Below are positions 1-7,747 of a stretch of DNA of 40,276 bases, one piece after another. Location of the stretch: positions 1 to 40,276 of the forward strand of contig CAJWUF010000004.1 in assembly GCA_913047395.1 (NCBI GenBank), given 5' to 3'. Under the pieces are notes generated by a model that had not been told where the DNA came from, did not search any database, and saw nothing but the letters and a program-made list of their open reading frames with translations. Each line of letters starts with the position of its first letter. The first letter of the stretch is position 1. The position numbers were made by a program, and so were the translations under genes. Source of the DNA: an uncultured cyanobacterium (GTDB taxonomy: Bacteria; Cyanobacteriota; Cyanobacteriia; PCC-6307; Cyanobiaceae).

Positions 1-142
1 GATTTGACCTTACCTTATGAGGAAGATCCTTAGGTTGAGCACACCATACCTACCTCTTTTCGTAAATCAAGTACCATCTATAAGTCACATGAACACTTAG
101 AGATAAATCTCAGGGTTTAGTTTACCTGTTAGGGCCTCAAAG

Positions 143-271
143 GATGATCAAGCTATCATCAGAGCATTTACACCTATGGCTGGCTCAAAAGAGGCAGGCG
201 AAAAGGAATCAGTCGAGGATGGTTAGTTGGAGAATGTTTCTGGTGGTTCCAATTCCACCAACATAAGTTGA
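143..271 (+). pseudogene. possible remnant of a RiPP (prochlorosin-like) precursor, leader end only
   Basis: Reading in frame from 143, the stretch runs open to a TAG at 224-226 and continues as LENVSGG followed by SNSTNIS and a TGA at 269-271. Together with the residues before the stop (VEDG) this matches the end of Nif11-type prochlorosin leaders, whose consensus is roughly LSD-x-ELE-x-V-x-GG. If the TAG is a mutated GAG, the ancestral reading was VEDGELENVSGG. The part upstream of VEDG does not look like the rest of a prochlorosin leader, and the tail after GG has Ser and Thr but no Cys. The identification therefore rests on about a dozen residues. It gains weight from the far better remnant at 561-836. 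Confidence 0.35.
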
Positions 272-471
272 ATCTCACGGAAGTTCCCTTGGGTAAACCT
301 TTTACTGATGATGAAGTTGAAGCAGTTAGTGGTGATGGTACAGAAAAGGCCGGTGGTGGTTGTCGACCGTTCGTTTCAGATGAACGTGAATGTAATGTCT
401 CAGATCGATCAACAGGCCATCGGATACCACCTTTTGGTTTGGGTCTTGTCTTAGATTTATATGATTGTTGA
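268..471 (+). CDS. small Cys-containing peptide, possible RiPP precursor (uncertain)
   Basis: This is an open frame of 67 residues starting with TTG. Its residues 12-24 (FTDDEVEAVSGDG) resemble the end of a double-glycine leader, and a GGG at 29-31 is followed by a Cys-containing tail with three Cys (32, about 42 and the last residue) and several Ser/Thr. That is the general make-up of a lanthipeptide core, but the N-terminus is too short for a complete Nif11 leader and no good ribosome binding site is visible. The first bases overlap the end of the remnant at 143-271. It may be the tail of a broken precursor gene, an intact short gene, or a chance frame in decaying DNA. No function is assigned. 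Confidence 0.25.
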   Translation: MNLTEVPLGKPFTDDEVEAVSGDGTEKAGGGCRPFVSDERECNVSDRSTGHRIPPFGLGLVLDLYDC

Positions 472-560
472 TATTTAGTTTGCCAGCCTCCAAGAGTCTA
501 ACTGTCAGCATCTGTGCCAAATAAGCATAGCGTTATTGCAGTAAAAGCCACTTAAAGCAA

Positions 561-836
561 ATATCAGAAGAACAACCCAAGGCGTTCATTGTCAAGGTTC
601 AAGTCGACAGCACTCTTCTGGAATAGCTCAAAGCAGAATGTGCTGATATTTCGGAGATTGCTAAGGCTGTTGGGTTTTCAATTATGACTGAGCAACTCAA
701 TTTACATTGTCAAAACCTTTCTGATGCAGAGCTTGAGAATATTATTGGTGGTTCTACTAATTCTGTTTGGTAATCATGTGAGTATCCAGACACTGAAGGC
801 TGCACATACTGGAAGCCGTGCCCACCTAGGCGCTGA
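561..836 (+). pseudogene. prochlorosin (ProcA-type lanthipeptide precursor) pseudogene
   Basis: In one frame the sequence reads as a complete prochlorosin precursor with three lesions. The leader begins ISEEQPKAF, where the family has MSEEQLKAF, so the start codon is ATA (561-563). KAFIVKVQVDSTLLE is followed by TAG (624-626), then LKAECADISEIAKAVGFSI and NLSDAELENIIGG, with the double glycine at 747-752. After STNSVW there is a TAA (771-773) and then a core-like CEYPDTEGCTYWKPCPPRR ending in TGA (834-836). The leader is 64 residues long to the second Gly, the length expected for these Nif11-type leaders. The known role of the family is a substrate that a ProcM-type LanM synthetase dehydrates and cyclises, with cleavage after GG. 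An ATG at 684 could in principle give a 29-residue truncated peptide, but there is no sign that it does. Confidence 0.85.
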
Positions 837-850
837 AGGTTGCACCTACT
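793..850 (+). repeat. imperfect direct repeat of part of the precursor core, 40-base period
   Basis: Bases 793-810 and 833-850 match at 16 of 18 positions. The first copy encodes the EGCTY part of the dead prochlorosin core. The second, shifted by one frame, encodes GAEGCTYLL before a TAA. This looks like a local duplication of core sequence followed by an indel. The second copy also pairs imperfectly with 859-869 to form a hairpin (CTGAAGGTTGCA against TGCAACTTCAG) just after the pseudogene. Confidence 0.6.
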
Positions 851-929
851 TGCTGTAATGCAACTTCAGGTATTACTGTGCATTGGTCTGCAACTTCTGA
901 GATATAGCTTGTCATCTTTTGATCAATAA

Positions 930-2003
930 TTAAGCTGAAGTTTCATGCAATGATGTGCTAGTACGCCTGCCGACTAATATCATTGCTGCCAGGAAAGCAA
1001 ACACCTGTAAAGGCAGTCCTGCATTAAGTCCAAATATTTGTGTGAACATACCCATGAGAAGGCTGCCTGCTAGGCCGCCGGCCGAGCTTGAACGGATTAG
1101 AACCTGCCATCGAAGTGGGGCATCTCCTCCCATTGGCGCCATACTTTCTACTAGCGCAGCATCTGTACTTGCAGCAAGGGCTCCAAATGGTACGAAGAGA
1201 ACTGCTGCGCCGATACCTGAAGTGAATTGAGTCAGAATTAGTAGAGCTGCCATTAGTGGATACTTTATTGTTTGCGAGAAGGTTGGCAGTACCCTATTAA
1301 CGCTACGCCCAATACCATAAGCAGCTAATAGCATCCCGAAGTCAAAGCAGTTCCCCTCTCCAATACTGCGAACCCATAGTGCTAGAAGTGCAAAAAGACT
1401 GCCGAATACCAAACCTTGTAGAGCACACAATTTGTTGAAGGGAATCTCAGTCCTTATTTGACTTATTGATCCGACTTGCGAAGTCTCTTGTTTGTTTCGG
1501 TAGGCTAATTGACCCAAAGGTAGAAGTAGTAGTAGTGCTGGAAAATATTGTCTGATAGCCGGAAAAAGCATACCAGTTAGGATATTACCTGAAAGCGATC
1601 CCAGCTCGCTACTTGTGCGTAAGCGATTTACAGGAAGGCCTTTTTCATTAACAATTCTTCTTTGAATTGTCAGCTGGCTCATTTCATTGCCAATACCAAA
1701 AAGGAATGTTGCAATAAACGAAATTAATAACAGGAATTGGACTTTGACTATGGCTATTGATTGCAGATAGCTAACTATTAAAAGAAGAATCAAAGCTATT
1801 AGTATAAGTCCATAGCCACTGCTTTTCCTCTTCAGAGGTAGCAAAACAGGTAGAGTCGCAATCGCTGGCAAAAGACTGTTGATCATTGGAGATACGCTCA
1901 GCCCACTGATGAGCCAAGACGTCGAGGCCATGGTTAGGCTCCTTCCGGCCTGAAAACTTCCCCATCGAATAGAGGAGCCAAGATGATCCTGGCTTGGATT
2001 CAT
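930..2003 (-). CDS. MFS-type transporter, substrate unknown
   Basis: This is a 357-residue, strongly hydrophobic protein with about ten membrane segments and short polar loops. The RRIVNEKGLPVNRLR loop after the first hydrophobic block resembles the cytosolic loop of major facilitator permeases, and the Gly/Ala-rich helices are typical of the superfamily. It is somewhat shorter than the usual 400 residues or more, so one or two helices may be missing or unusual. The start MNPSQDHL is the only good ATG upstream of the first helix. The gene stands alone between precursor-gene remnants, and I cannot tell substrate or direction from sequence. Export of a peptide product is possible only by association, because known prochlorosin export uses a peptidase-containing ABC transporter rather than an MFS protein. 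Confidence 0.7.
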   Translation of the reverse strand: MNPSQDHLGSSIRWGSFQAGRSLTMASTSWLISGLSVSPMINSLLPAIATLPVLLPLKRKSSGYGLILIALILLLIVSYLQSIAIVKVQFLLLISFIATFLFGIGNEMSQLTIQRRIVNEKGLPVNRLRTSSELGSLSGNILTGMLFPAIRQYFPALLLLLPLGQLAYRNKQETSQVGSISQIRTEIPFNKLCALQGLVFGSLFALLALWVRSIGEGNCFDFGMLLAAYGIGRSVNRVLPTFSQTIKYPLMAALLILTQFTSGIGAAVLFVPFGALAASTDAALVESMAPMGGDAPLRWQVLIRSSSAGGLAGSLLMGMFTQIFGLNAGLPLQVFAFLAAMILVGRRTSTSLHETSA

Positions 2004-2549
2004 GTCACCACCACAATGTTTCTCTTCTCAATCACTTTGGCACTAACCACAATGATGTGCCATCAATACCTTGGACTCCCTCGGCTCCAAAGCCTTGCTA
2101 TATGACGATATAAAATATAGACATATAAACACCATAACAATACGAACTAGGGCTAAATAGAAGGCCCAGCGTTTAAAGTCAACAAATTAGGCTACGAGAA
2201 ATGCCCTCAAAAGCAATAGATAGTCAAGACATAGAGAAGCTCAACCGCCTCTACCTCCATCACACTCATCTGCCGATGAGCTAGAGATTGTTGCCGTCGG
2301 CCCTTGTGGCAATTCAGCTCTGCATGCTCTGTGCTCAAGGGTGTGCTAATTACACTGAAGGTCAATGTTGTTAACTATTGCGCGAAAACCACAGCCTAAA
2401 TGTCAATGCAATGGCAAGGCTTTTTACGTTATTCGACATCCCAAATCCACTTAAGTATGCCAACCTATACCTTGCTCCTTAAACTTACAGGCAGCAACCA
2501 CCAGCTAAACTAATGGCAGAATCTAGGCCAACCGCAGTAATCTTCTGAA
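2004..2549. other. gene-poor gap holding a precursor remnant
   Basis: About 545 bases lie between the divergent transporter and the PTPS-like gene. The recognisable content is the RiPP-core-like stretch at 2260-2374. A 27-codon frame starting ATG at 2201 (MPSKAIDSQDIEKLN...) ends at 2284 inside that stretch and matches nothing I know. The segment just left of it (about 2100-2160) is AT-rich and could hold the transporter promoter, but no clear -35/-10 pair was picked out. Nothing recognisable is seen in 2375-2549. Confidence 0.5.
2260..2374 (+). pseudogene. prochlorosin-like precursor remnant (leader end plus Cys-rich core)
   Basis: From 2260 one frame reads SHSSADELEIVAVG followed by GPCGNSALHALCSRVC and a TAA at 2347-2349. 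DELE-x-V-x-x-G is the conserved end of Nif11-type prochlorosin leaders, here with the first Gly of the GG pair as Val. The tail has the Cys and Ser content of a lanthipeptide core. A second frame over the same DNA reads CMLC then AQGCANYTEGQCC before a TAA at 2372-2374, an even more core-like ending. One indel near 2329 would join the leader end to it. The rest of the leader is not recognisable upstream and no start is visible, so this is a truncated, probably frameshifted relic. Confidence 0.6.
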
Positions 2550-3038
2550 TTGACGCCTGTGACGAAAAGGCTCACACTTGCTTATACCTGTAGCAAGCAT
2601 TTTTCTGGATATCCATGCTGCCATAGGCAATGGCGCCATCCTGGTCACTGCCGATTTGTGCATGGCTATAGCCGTAGTTTTACTTTTTGGTTTGCCGCTC
2701 AGCAGCTTGATAGCTACGGATTTGTCGTCGACTTTTCCAGCCTTAGGCCTTTAGAGCAACAACTTCGTGACCAATTTGATCACACCTTCCTAGCCAATGC
2801 GGATGATCCGCTCCTGTCTGAGTGGCAGGAACTGCATGAGCAGGGTGCTGTTGATCTGAGGGTTATGGACAATGTCGGTATGGAGTCCAGCGCTGAACTT
2901 GTTTGGCAATGGGCTAACGCACTTTTACTTGATCGAGATGCTGGACGCACCTGTTGTTGGCGAGTAGAGGCGCGGGAGAATGAAGCTAATGCTGCTTGCT
3001 TTGAAGAACTACCTGAGTGGTTTCAAGCAACTACTTAG
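2550..3038 (+). CDS. 6-pyruvoyl-tetrahydropterin synthase / QueD-like protein
   Basis: This protein of about 162 residues has the layout of the PTPS/QueD superfamily. It has an N-terminal strand with His residues, a Cys-x3-His motif (CRFVHGYS, Cys34 and His38), then FDHTFL and ESSAELVWQWA, which fit the conserved Asp/His and Glu of the fold. Family members act on dihydroneopterin triphosphate-derived pterins, in biopterin or queuosine precursor synthesis. The usual HGH zinc motif is HGY here (Tyr40), so a standard zinc ligand is absent or supplied elsewhere. The start is uncertain: TTG at 2550 or GTG at 2559, with no strong ribosome binding site. It converges on clpB, 51 bases away. folB, another pterin gene, lies in the window but far off. 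Confidence 0.65.
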   Translation: MTPVTKRLTLAYTCSKHFSGYPCCHRQWRHPGHCRFVHGYSRSFTFWFAAQQLDSYGFVVDFSSLRPLEQQLRDQFDHTFLANADDPLLSEWQELHEQGAVDLRVMDNVGMESSAELVWQWANALLLDRDAGRTCCWRVEARENEANAACFEELPEWFQATT

Positions 3039-3089
3039 CCCAGATCAAGTTTCATTCTCTCTCTTTGGCAATCTTTGCGCCGATCAGGA

Positions 3090-5681
3090 TTAACTCAATA
3101 CAAGCCTTTCATCTCTCACATCCACACGCACAGTTTGGCTGTCTCCGTATTGACCAGCCAGGATGCTTTTGGCAATAGGGGTTTCTAGCTCGCGTTGGAT
3201 GGCTCGTTTAAGCGGTCTTGCTCCATAAACAGGGTCATAACCTGCATTTGCTAGCCAATCAGCAGCTGTTTCACTGATTTCAAGGTTGAGTTTGCGATCC
3301 TCAAGACGCTCACGTAGCCGATTCACCTGGAGGGCAACAATTTTACGTAGTTCCTCGCGCCTGAGGCTGTGGAAGATAATAGTTTCATCAAGTCTGTTAA
3401 GGAATTCGGGCCTAAAATGAGCATGCAAAGCATCATTAACTCGTCGTTCCATTTCTTTGTATTTTCCTTGATCTCCAGCCAGTTCAAGTATTGATTGGCT
3501 GCCAATATTGCTGGTAAGGATTAGCACTGTATTTGTAAAATCAACGGTGCGACCCTGGCCGTCGGTGACACGTCCATCATCGAGAATCTGTAGCATCACG
3601 TTGAACACATCTGGGTGTGCCTTCTCCACTTCATCGAAGAGGATTACCGCGTACGGGCGTCTGCGTATGGCTTCTGTGAGCTGTCCACCAGCCTCATAGC
3701 CGACATAACCAGGAGGTGCTCCGATCAGTCTGCTTACGGTGTGCTTCTCCATGTATTCCGACATATCGATTCGCACCAAGGCTGCTTCGCTATCGAATAG
3801 TTGAGAGGCCAATGCCTTGGATAGCTCCGTTTTGCCGACTCCTGTAGGGCCAAGAAACAGAAAGCTTGCAATTGGGCGATTTGGATCGCTTAGGCCTGCT
3901 CTGGAACGTTGAATGGCATCAGCAACAGCTTTGACAGCAGGTTTTTGCCCAATCACCCGCTCATGGAGCTCGGCTTCAAGTCCGAGCAGTTTTTCCATTT
4001 CCGATTGCACAAGTTTGGCAACGGGGATACCGGTCCATTTGGCGATAACTTCAGCTATATCGTCTTCTGTGACCTCTTCTCGCAGCAATGATTTGTCTCC
4101 TTTATCACCTTCTTGGGCTAGGGCAGTTTCTTTTTCGATAAGTCGTTTCTGCAATCCCGCCAAAGTTCCATACTCGAGTTCTGCTGCTTTGTTTAGGTCG
4201 TAGCTGCGTTTGGCTTGCTCAACTTGTAATTGCACCTTTTCGATCTCTTCTTTGAGCGAGGAAAGCTCATCAATCGCACCTTTTTCTTGTTGCCACTGGG
4301 CATTTAGGGCGCTCTGTTGCTCTGCTAATTCAGCAAGTTCGCGTTCTAATTTCTCCAGCCTTTCCTTGCTGGCTGAGTCGGATTCGCGTCCTAGCGAAAG
4401 CTTTTCCATTTCAAGCTGCAAAATCTTGCGATCAATTTCATCAATTTCCTCTGGCTTGGAGGTGATTTCCATTTTTAGTCGTGCAGCAGATTCATCCATC
4501 AGATCGATAGCTTTATCTGGTAGAAAACGATCGGCTATATATCGGCTGCTGAGTACGGCTGCTGCTACCAGGGCGTTGTCGGCGATCCGCACACCATGAT
4601 GAACTTCGTAGCGCTCTTTGAGACCACGCAGGATAGAAATGGTGTCTTGCACTGTGGGTTGATCCACAAGTACTTGTTGGAATCTTCTCTCTAGAGCTGG
4701 ATCTTTTTCGATGTGCTGCCGATGCTCATCGAGTGTTGTGGCACCGATGCATCGCAGTTCCCCTCTAGCCAGCATTGGCTTGAGCAGGTTGCTGGCATCC
4801 ATTGCACCACCGGTTGCACCAGCACCAACAACAGTATGGATTTCATCAATAAAAAGTACTATTTGTCCTTCAGAGGCGGTGACTTCTTTGAGCACTGCTT
4901 TGAGTCGCTCTTCGAATTCACCTCGATACTTTGCACCTGCAATTAAGGCACCCATATCGAGAGCTATTAATTGTCTGTTCTGTAGAGCTGCTGGTACATC
5001 ACCGTTGACTATCCGTTGAGCTAATCCTTCAACAATCGCGGTTTTACCAACACCTGGCTCACCGATTAGGACAGGGTTGTTTTTGGTGCGACGGCTGAGA
5101 ATTTGAATGGTGCGCCGGATTTCATCATCCCGTCCGATCACCGGGTCGAGTTTGCCTTCTCGGGCTGCAGCGGTAAGGTCTCTGCCATATTTCTCGAGGG
5201 ACTCGTAGGTTCCTTCTGGGTTCTGATCAGTCACCTTTTGGTTCCCACGTACCGCATCAATTGCGACCTTTAGTTTGCCTGCATCCACGCCGGCTTGACT
5301 GAGCAGTTGACGACCGCAACGGTTGTCTTTGGCTAAGGCCAGGAGAAGGTGCTCTATAGAGATGAAGCTATCGCCGAAGGCTTCTTTGTGTTGTTCTGCC
5401 TGATCGAGAAGATGATTAATCCCTTTACCTACATAGACAGACTCTGGTGCTGCTTGCAGGGTGGGCTGTTTCTGGAGGTGAGCTTCAAGGTCTGTTTGCA
5501 GATTGCCGATCAATACACCGGCTTTCTCAAGGATTCTGCCCGCCAAGCCATTTTGATCAAGCAATGACAGGAATAAATGTTCTGTTTCAAGTTGCTGCTG
5601 TTTGCGTTGAAGGGCTAGTTGCTGTGCCGAAACAATTGCGGCCCAGGCTTTTTCGGTAAATTTCTCCGCAGTTGGTTGCAT
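3090..5681 (-). CDS. clpB: ATP-dependent disaggregase ClpB
   Basis: ClpB is a hexameric AAA+ chaperone that, with DnaK, threads proteins out of aggregates in the cytosol. The 863-residue length is normal. Residues 1-145 form the double Clp N-domain. AAA1 has Walker A GEPGVGKT (207-214), Walker B with Asp279-Glu280 and an Arg-finger region ERR (331-333). A charged coiled-coil middle domain spans roughly 405-525. AAA2 has GPTGVGKT (611-618), Asp683-Glu684 and the sensor-2 GARPLKR (820-826). The middle domain separates it from ClpA and ClpC. Cyanobacteria usually have two ClpB paralogues and I cannot say which this is. No CIRCE-type heat-shock operator is visible upstream; a 10-base palindrome CGGTTAACCG lies at 5732-5741. 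Confidence 0.96.
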   Translation of the reverse strand: MQPTAEKFTEKAWAAIVSAQQLALQRKQQQLETEHLFLSLLDQNGLAGRILEKAGVLIGNLQTDLEAHLQKQPTLQAAPESVYVGKGINHLLDQAEQHKEAFGDSFISIEHLLLALAKDNRCGRQLLSQAGVDAGKLKVAIDAVRGNQKVTDQNPEGTYESLEKYGRDLTAAAREGKLDPVIGRDDEIRRTIQILSRRTKNNPVLIGEPGVGKTAIVEGLAQRIVNGDVPAALQNRQLIALDMGALIAGAKYRGEFEERLKAVLKEVTASEGQIVLFIDEIHTVVGAGATGGAMDASNLLKPMLARGELRCIGATTLDEHRQHIEKDPALERRFQQVLVDQPTVQDTISILRGLKERYEVHHGVRIADNALVAAAVLSSRYIADRFLPDKAIDLMDESAARLKMEITSKPEEIDEIDRKILQLEMEKLSLGRESDSASKERLEKLERELAELAEQQSALNAQWQQEKGAIDELSSLKEEIEKVQLQVEQAKRSYDLNKAAELEYGTLAGLQKRLIEKETALAQEGDKGDKSLLREEVTEDDIAEVIAKWTGIPVAKLVQSEMEKLLGLEAELHERVIGQKPAVKAVADAIQRSRAGLSDPNRPIASFLFLGPTGVGKTELSKALASQLFDSEAALVRIDMSEYMEKHTVSRLIGAPPGYVGYEAGGQLTEAIRRRPYAVILFDEVEKAHPDVFNVMLQILDDGRVTDGQGRTVDFTNTVLILTSNIGSQSILELAGDQGKYKEMERRVNDALHAHFRPEFLNRLDETIIFHSLRREELRKIVALQVNRLRERLEDRKLNLEISETAADWLANAGYDPVYGARPLKRAIQRELETPIAKSILAGQYGDSQTVRVDVRDERLVLS

Positions 5682-5929
5682 GTGTTTTTTTCGTTGATTA
5701 AACCGTATGTCGATTGATCACTGAGGCCAAGCGGTTAACCGTTCTAATTAGTTCGGCTTTTTCGGCAGAGTAGGGTTTGCCACACTCTGTCTATAGAACA
5801 TCTTGCTATTTAGTTGCTAATGGATGTTTATAAGTTTTTTAAAGGTTGATTTTTGAATATTATCTTCTGCTAACTGCTTTCTGTAATAGTTGATTCTTTC
5901 AATCAAACTTGAAGAGTTTAATCTATTTG

Positions 5930-6145
5930 TTATTTGCGTATTGGAGGGATTTTGCTATTTTCAAACCAGTCCTCTATCCGTTGAGAGCTGTTTTCATTTT
6001 CAAGGTCACAAAGCTTGATAGAAAAACCATATCGTGAAGCTAAGTTTAATAGATCCTGATGACTAGAGCAATTCCTTAATTCAAGTCGCAAGGATAAGCT
6101 GTGCTCAGCAGCTTGCAGAAGATCAATCAGCCCTTGGCGTGACAT
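5930..6145 (-). CDS. small Nif11-domain protein
   Basis: This is a 71-residue protein (MSRQGLIDLLQAA...). Its first 50 residues follow the Nif11 pattern: a first helix with LIDLL, a Leu-rich middle (LRLELRNC), then LLNLASRYGFSI and DLEN, matching the KAF...L...IAK-GFSI-DL layout of Nif11-type leaders. The Nif11 domain occurs in small proteins of unknown function and as the leader of several RiPP precursors. Here the tail (WFENSKIPPIRK) has no double glycine and no Cys-rich core, so it is more likely a stand-alone Nif11 protein. An earlier ATG at 6175 would add ten residues outside the domain. Both starts lack a good ribosome binding site. The gene lies between petE and clpB on the same strand. 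Confidence 0.6.
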   Translation of the reverse strand: MSRQGLIDLLQAAEHSLSLRLELRNCSSHQDLLNLASRYGFSIKLCDLENENSSQRIEDWFENSKIPPIRK

Positions 6146-6249
6146 TAGGCTTGTAAATATGATCGGATGATACATCCGCTCTTTGATGGTGGCAATATCG
6201 CTAGAGCTCTTTGTCAGTTCACAGGAGTGAGACGATTATTGCGATAAAA

Positions 6250-6293
6250 AAAGGGAAGAGGAGATGATTGTTTGATCATCTCCTCTTCCCTTT
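6250..6293 (-). terminator. strong intrinsic terminator after petE
   Basis: A perfect 19-base-pair inverted repeat (6250-6268 against 6275-6293) encloses a six-base loop. Read on the minus strand the hairpin is followed by a T-run, since the plus strand has seven A at 6246-6252. It lies about 57 bases after the petE stop, so it should end the plastocyanin transcript and separate it from the Nif11 gene and clpB. Confidence 0.85.
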
Positions 6294-6350
6294 GGAGGTT
6301 TTAAGAAATCTCTAGTATCTATTGATACATCCTCTTTATTAATCTCAATC

Positions 6351-6710
6351 TCACTCGACAACTACTGTGCCAACCATTCCTGCACCGCGATGGGGCTCGC
6401 AGTAGAAGTCATAATTTCCCGCGGTTGAGAATGTTTCTTCCCAGGATTCGCCAGGGGCAAAGGCCAGATCTGTATGGCTCAACTCGTCATGGCCTTCAAA
6501 GACCGCGTTATGTGGGGCCAAGTTGTTGTTGACGAACTTTATCTTGTCTCCGGCTTTGATTTTGATGTTGCTGGGTTCGAACGCCAGCATGCCTGAATCG
6601 CTGCCAAGCTTCACTTCAACAGTGGCAGCTTGGACGGAAGATACTCCGATGCCAAGCACCAAAAGTAGGGCGCAGAAAGCTCCAGCCATGGAGCGAAGCA
6701 TTGAAGGCAT
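6351..6710 (-). CDS. petE: plastocyanin precursor
   Basis: Plastocyanin is the small blue copper protein that carries electrons from cytochrome b6f to photosystem I in the thylakoid lumen. The precursor is 119 residues. A signal peptide with a hydrophobic core (about residues 8-22) ends near SVQA at 28, followed by the mature start ATVEVKLG. The four copper ligands are present in the expected spacing: His67 (LAPHNAV), Cys104, His107 and Met112 (YCEPHRGAGM). The length and the ETFSTAGNYDFYCEPH block are typical. No Shine-Dalgarno sequence is visible before the ATG at 6710; in-frame ATGs at codons 4 and 8 would still leave a usable signal peptide. It appears monocistronic, with its own downstream terminator. 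Confidence 0.97.
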   Translation of the reverse strand: MPSMLRSMAGAFCALLLVLGIGVSSVQAATVEVKLGSDSGMLAFEPSNIKIKAGDKIKFVNNNLAPHNAVFEGHDELSHTDLAFAPGESWEETFSTAGNYDFYCEPHRGAGMVGTVVVE

Positions 6711-6739
6711 GAGGGTTTAATAAGGGCTATTTGTACACA

Positions 6740-7747
6740 TTAACCCTGATTGGGAATTTTTCCTCGCTTTGGCAAACGTGAATCAGCTAACACTGCTTCA
6801 AGTGTGCTGGCAATGCTTTGGCCTCCGAATCGTTCTGGAGTGGTGATTGGATCATGTACAAAGTGACGCTGTTTGATGCTGAAGCGATCCCAAGCATTGA
6901 TTTCGATCGGTAGGACCTTAATTAGGGCCTCAATTAGCCAACCCCAGAGGGGTAGGCCAGGAGTTCGCCTCACCCCTCGCCAGCGGCAGAGAGTTGCCAC
7001 AGCTTCATTTACAGAGATGGACGGTTGGCCCATGACTAAACGCCGAACAGCTCCTTGGCCAGCTTCTCGGTTAGGTCGCTGAGGTGACGTTGCTAGGTGG
7101 CCACAGATGAATGCAATGTCTGCTGCGTGAATGAAATGAAAGCTGGAGTCTGCTCTTAGCCAGCGTGCCAGCCATAGCCAGCGGCTTGCTTCTGCCAACC
7201 CTTCGGTTAGATAGCTGGTAGGGAAAGGGCTCGAACCATCGACTCTTCCCCCGAAAACGAGTGTGGGAAAAACTGCCACGATCCGTTCTGCTAAAGGATG
7301 GTGCTCAAGGTCATCGAGGCACTTGGCTTTAGTTTGAATGTACTCAGTGCCATAAGCCAATGCTTCAGGCAATGGTTGGAGAGTCTTGTTGAGGATGCTT
7401 GCGGTAGAGAAATAGGTGATCTGTTCAATAATTGCTGGATTTAAAAGCTCTAGAAGAGCTTTGACGGCTACAACATTTACTTGGTGGGCTCGCTCTGGAT
7501 CTCCCCATGCCGTTGCCGTATGAATCACGCGGGTGACTGTTGCTAGTTGATTGGCAAAACAATGTGGTTCACGCAGATCTCCAACCAGTAGTTGGACTCG
7601 GGGGTGTTGCGGTGAGATGGCCGTTAGTTTTGCTGGATCCCGTAGCCATAGCAGTAACTCGGCATCAGAGTTTTCAAGAAGCCAGGCGGCTGTGTACTGA
7701 CCAACACAGCCGCTAGCTCCTGTGATCAGAATGCGAGCTTGGGTCAA
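6740..7747 (-). CDS. NAD-dependent epimerase/dehydratase (extended SDR)
   Basis: This 335-residue protein opens with [15 protein letters not shown], the GxxGxxG Rossmann motif (Gly10, Gly13, Gly16) of extended short-chain dehydrogenases. It has a Tyr-x3-Lys active-site pair in EYIQTK. Members bind NAD(P) and modify nucleotide sugars, sterols or other alcohol/keto substrates; nothing here fixes the substrate. The start codon overlaps the end of hemE by four bases, so the two genes are almost certainly co-transcribed and translationally coupled. That arrangement may only reflect compaction, but a tetrapyrrole-linked role cannot be ruled out. The 3' end is 29 bases from the petE start, and there is no obvious terminator between them. 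Confidence 0.8.
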   Translation of the reverse strand: MTQARILITGASGCVGQYTAAWLLENSDAELLLWLRDPAKLTAISPQHPRVQLLVGDLREPHCFANQLATVTRVIHTATAWGDPERAHQVNVVAVKALLELLNPAIIEQITYFSTASILNKTLQPLPEALAYGTEYIQTKAKCLDDLEHHPLAERIVAVFPTLVFGGRVDGSSPFPTSYLTEGLAEASRWLWLARWLRADSSFHFIHAADIAFICGHLATSPQRPNREAGQGAVRRLVMGQPSISVNEAVATLCRWRGVRRTPGLPLWGWLIEALIKVLPIEINAWDRFSIKQRHFVHDPITTPERFGGQSIASTLEAVLADSRLPKRGKIPNQG

